Source of the DNA: an uncultured Desulfobacterium sp.
GTDB taxonomy: Bacteria; Desulfobacterota; Desulfobacteria; Desulfobacterales; Desulfobacteraceae
Length of the DNA: 6,397 nt
Assembly (NCBI GenBank): GCA_937124525.1
Contig: CAKZLA010000052.1
Coordinates: 1 to 6,397 of the forward strand
Reading direction: 5' to 3'
Part shown: positions 5,388 through 6,397 of the stretch, piece after piece
Layout: each line of letters begins with the position of its first letter
Position numbering within the stretch: the first letter of the stretch is position 1
Notes under the pieces: generated by a model
What the model was told of the DNA's origin: nothing
The model's database searches: none
What the model saw: the letters and a program-made list of their open reading frames with translations, nothing else
Made by a program: the position numbers and the translations under genes

Positions 5388-6397
5388 TCAATGAATATGC
5401 GAATTAATCTTTTCTGTAACATCGCTTTTCCCCATGGGGTCCCGTTGTCGTTTAATATCTTCCAGTGCATTATGAAGCAATTTTTTTGTTGAAATATTCT
5501 CTGGATCAAAATGCAGGGCTTTTTGAAAATAAAATGCAGCTTCCTGAAAATTGCCCTTAAGAGCAAAGATTGTCCCAAGATTATTATATGCATCCACATA
5601 GGATGGATTATGTAAAATTGCTTTTCTAAAATAATTTTCAGCATTCCTTATTTCACCCCTGCGTCCCAATTCAACGCCAAGATTATTAAAGGCAAGCCAG
5701 TTATTATCAACTACTTCTGCTGCATGTTTAAACAATGTTTGATTATTTTGCCAGTGTAGGGTCTGAAAATATGATGTAAACATCAAGCAAGTAATGACAA
5801 TGACGGATAAGATGGAAATAATTTTTCTGGAATACTTTTTAGTTAAAAAATCGTCCAACCCCCAGAGAAGCATAATGAAAAGACCAATATATGGAAGGTA
5901 AGAGTATCTATCTGCCATTGACTGAGACCCCACCTGCACAAGACCGATTGCCGGAATTAAAGTTCCCAGAAACCAGAACCAGCCCGTTACAAGATATGGT
6001 GTTTTCAGTGTCAATTTTATAATCAGGAAAGTAATGGATGACAAAAAAAGGCCACCGCTTAAAATTTTCCAAGCCTCTATGGCTTCAGGATATGGATAAA
6101 AAATTGCAAGATTAAGGGGTATTACCATTTTGATTATATAACTTACATAGGAGACTATTGCATTTCCCAAACGAAGGTAGATTGGGTAAGTTTCCAATGC
6201 ACCTATGGCAAATTCCTGTGCATAAATAGTAATGCAAGAGGTGATAAGGGCCAGGATCAGCAAGGGAATTTTTTCAATAATCAGGATTGCCCATGGTCTG
6301 TATGGAAATAGTTTAGTTTGTTGTAGTGATTTTAAATGAAAAAATTCAAAACGTTCCAAGGGCCAAAAATCCAGAATTAGAAGTACAAAAGGTAGGG
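5388..6397 (-). CDS. TMTC-like multi-membrane protein with C-terminal TPR repeats (N-terminus outside window)
   Basis: This is the last 335 residues of a larger membrane protein; the frame stays open to the window edge. The TTG at 6357-6359 is an internal leucine codon in DFWPLERF, not a start. Visible hydrophobic segments include LPFVLLILDFW, IPLLILALITSCITIYA, a segment with SYIIKMVIPLNLAIFYPYP, FLSSITFLIIKL, GWFWFLGTLIPAIGLV, YLPYIGLFIMLLWGL and IISILSVIVITCLMF. The stretch GLVQVGSQSMADRYSYLP and the NLAIFYPYP block match the TMTC / DUF1736-like family of bacterial TPR proteins, related to eukaryotic TMTC protein O-mannosyltransferases. Two clear TPR units follow (5496-5699; WLAFNNLGVELGRRG and VDAYNNLGTIFALKG), then a short charged tail. 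The GT-C catalytic acidic residues expected in the first lumenal loop would be upstream of the window. A role as a periplasm-facing glycosyltransferase is inference from the family. It is AT-rich and convergent with the methyltransferase. Confidence 0.85.
   Translation of the reverse strand, partial: LPFVLLILDFWPLERFEFFHLKSLQQTKLFPYRPWAILIIEKIPLLILALITSCITIYAQEFAIGALETYPIYLRLGNAIVSYVSYIIKMVIPLNLAIFYPYPEAIEAWKILSGGLFLSSITFLIIKLTLKTPYLVTGWFWFLGTLIPAIGLVQVGSQSMADRYSYLPYIGLFIMLLWGLDDFLTKKYSRKIISILSVIVITCLMFTSYFQTLHWQNNQTLFKHAAEVVDNNWLAFNNLGVELGRRGEIRNAENYFRKAILHNPSYVDAYNNLGTIFALKGNFQEAAFYFQKALHFDPENISTKKLLHNALEDIKRQRDPMGKSDVTEKINSHIH

Noticed and set aside
5348..5644. 98-codon minus-strand open frame near the end of the TPR gene
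   Set aside because: It lies in another frame of the same strand as the TPR gene, overlaps the well-formed TPR repeats, and its translation looks like out-of-frame sequence.
6357..6359. TTG as the start of the TPR membrane protein
   Set aside because: The frame continues upstream with LPFVLLILDFWP, which is conserved membrane sequence of the family, so the real start is outside the window.

Overview
The window looks like chromosomal DNA of a Gram-negative, sulfate-reducer-like deltaproteobacterium (Desulfobacterota, possibly Desulfobacteraceae). This is an inference from the style of the PyrB/PyrC proteins, a PilR-type sigma-54 activator and a TMTC-like membrane protein. No rRNA or other firm taxonomic marker is present.

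Layout. Positions 1-1732 hold the end of pyrB and a complete pyrC on the + strand. They overlap by 17 bases and encode steps 2 and 3 of de novo pyrimidine synthesis. A 117-base gap follows. Three closely spaced + strand genes come next: a PilR-like sigma-54-dependent response regulator (1850-3259), a stand-alone polytopic membrane protein of the LPG_synthase_TM / flippase-like family (3278-4348), and a class I SAM methyltransferase with an N-terminal Cys4 zinc-binding motif and a hydrophobic C-terminus (start near 4362 or 4389, end 5297). The gaps between them are 18 bases and about 13 bases, so they could be one transcript. A 90-base convergent gap at 5298-5387 is packed with small direct and inverted repeats. 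Beyond it, a minus-strand gene runs off the right edge. It encodes a TMTC-like multi-membrane protein ending in two TPR repeats.

Base composition changes along the window. The pyrimidine genes are GC-richer (35 of 60 bases in 1141-1200). The methyltransferase and TPR genes are clearly AT-richer (26 of 60 in 4621-4680, 11 of 60 in 5161-5220, 24 of 60 in 5401-5460). The housekeeping part therefore grades into what looks like an accessory cell-envelope or glycan region.

How the genes may work together. PyrB and PyrC act in the cytoplasm. The right half has three genes of the kinds found around polyisoprenoid-linked glycan or glycoprotein assembly: a flippase-like integral membrane protein, a methyltransferase of the type found in glycan clusters, and a TMTC-like putative glycosyltransferase. 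Whether they form one pathway, and whether the regulator controls them, is inference. The most unusual sequence features are an 11-bp hairpin with a T-rich tail inside the first codons of the flippase-like gene, a GSFTGA (not GAFTGA) sigma-54 contact loop in the regulator, an in-frame threefold 9-bp repeat in the methyltransferase, and the repeat-dense convergent gap. I did not find a clearly new biological system.
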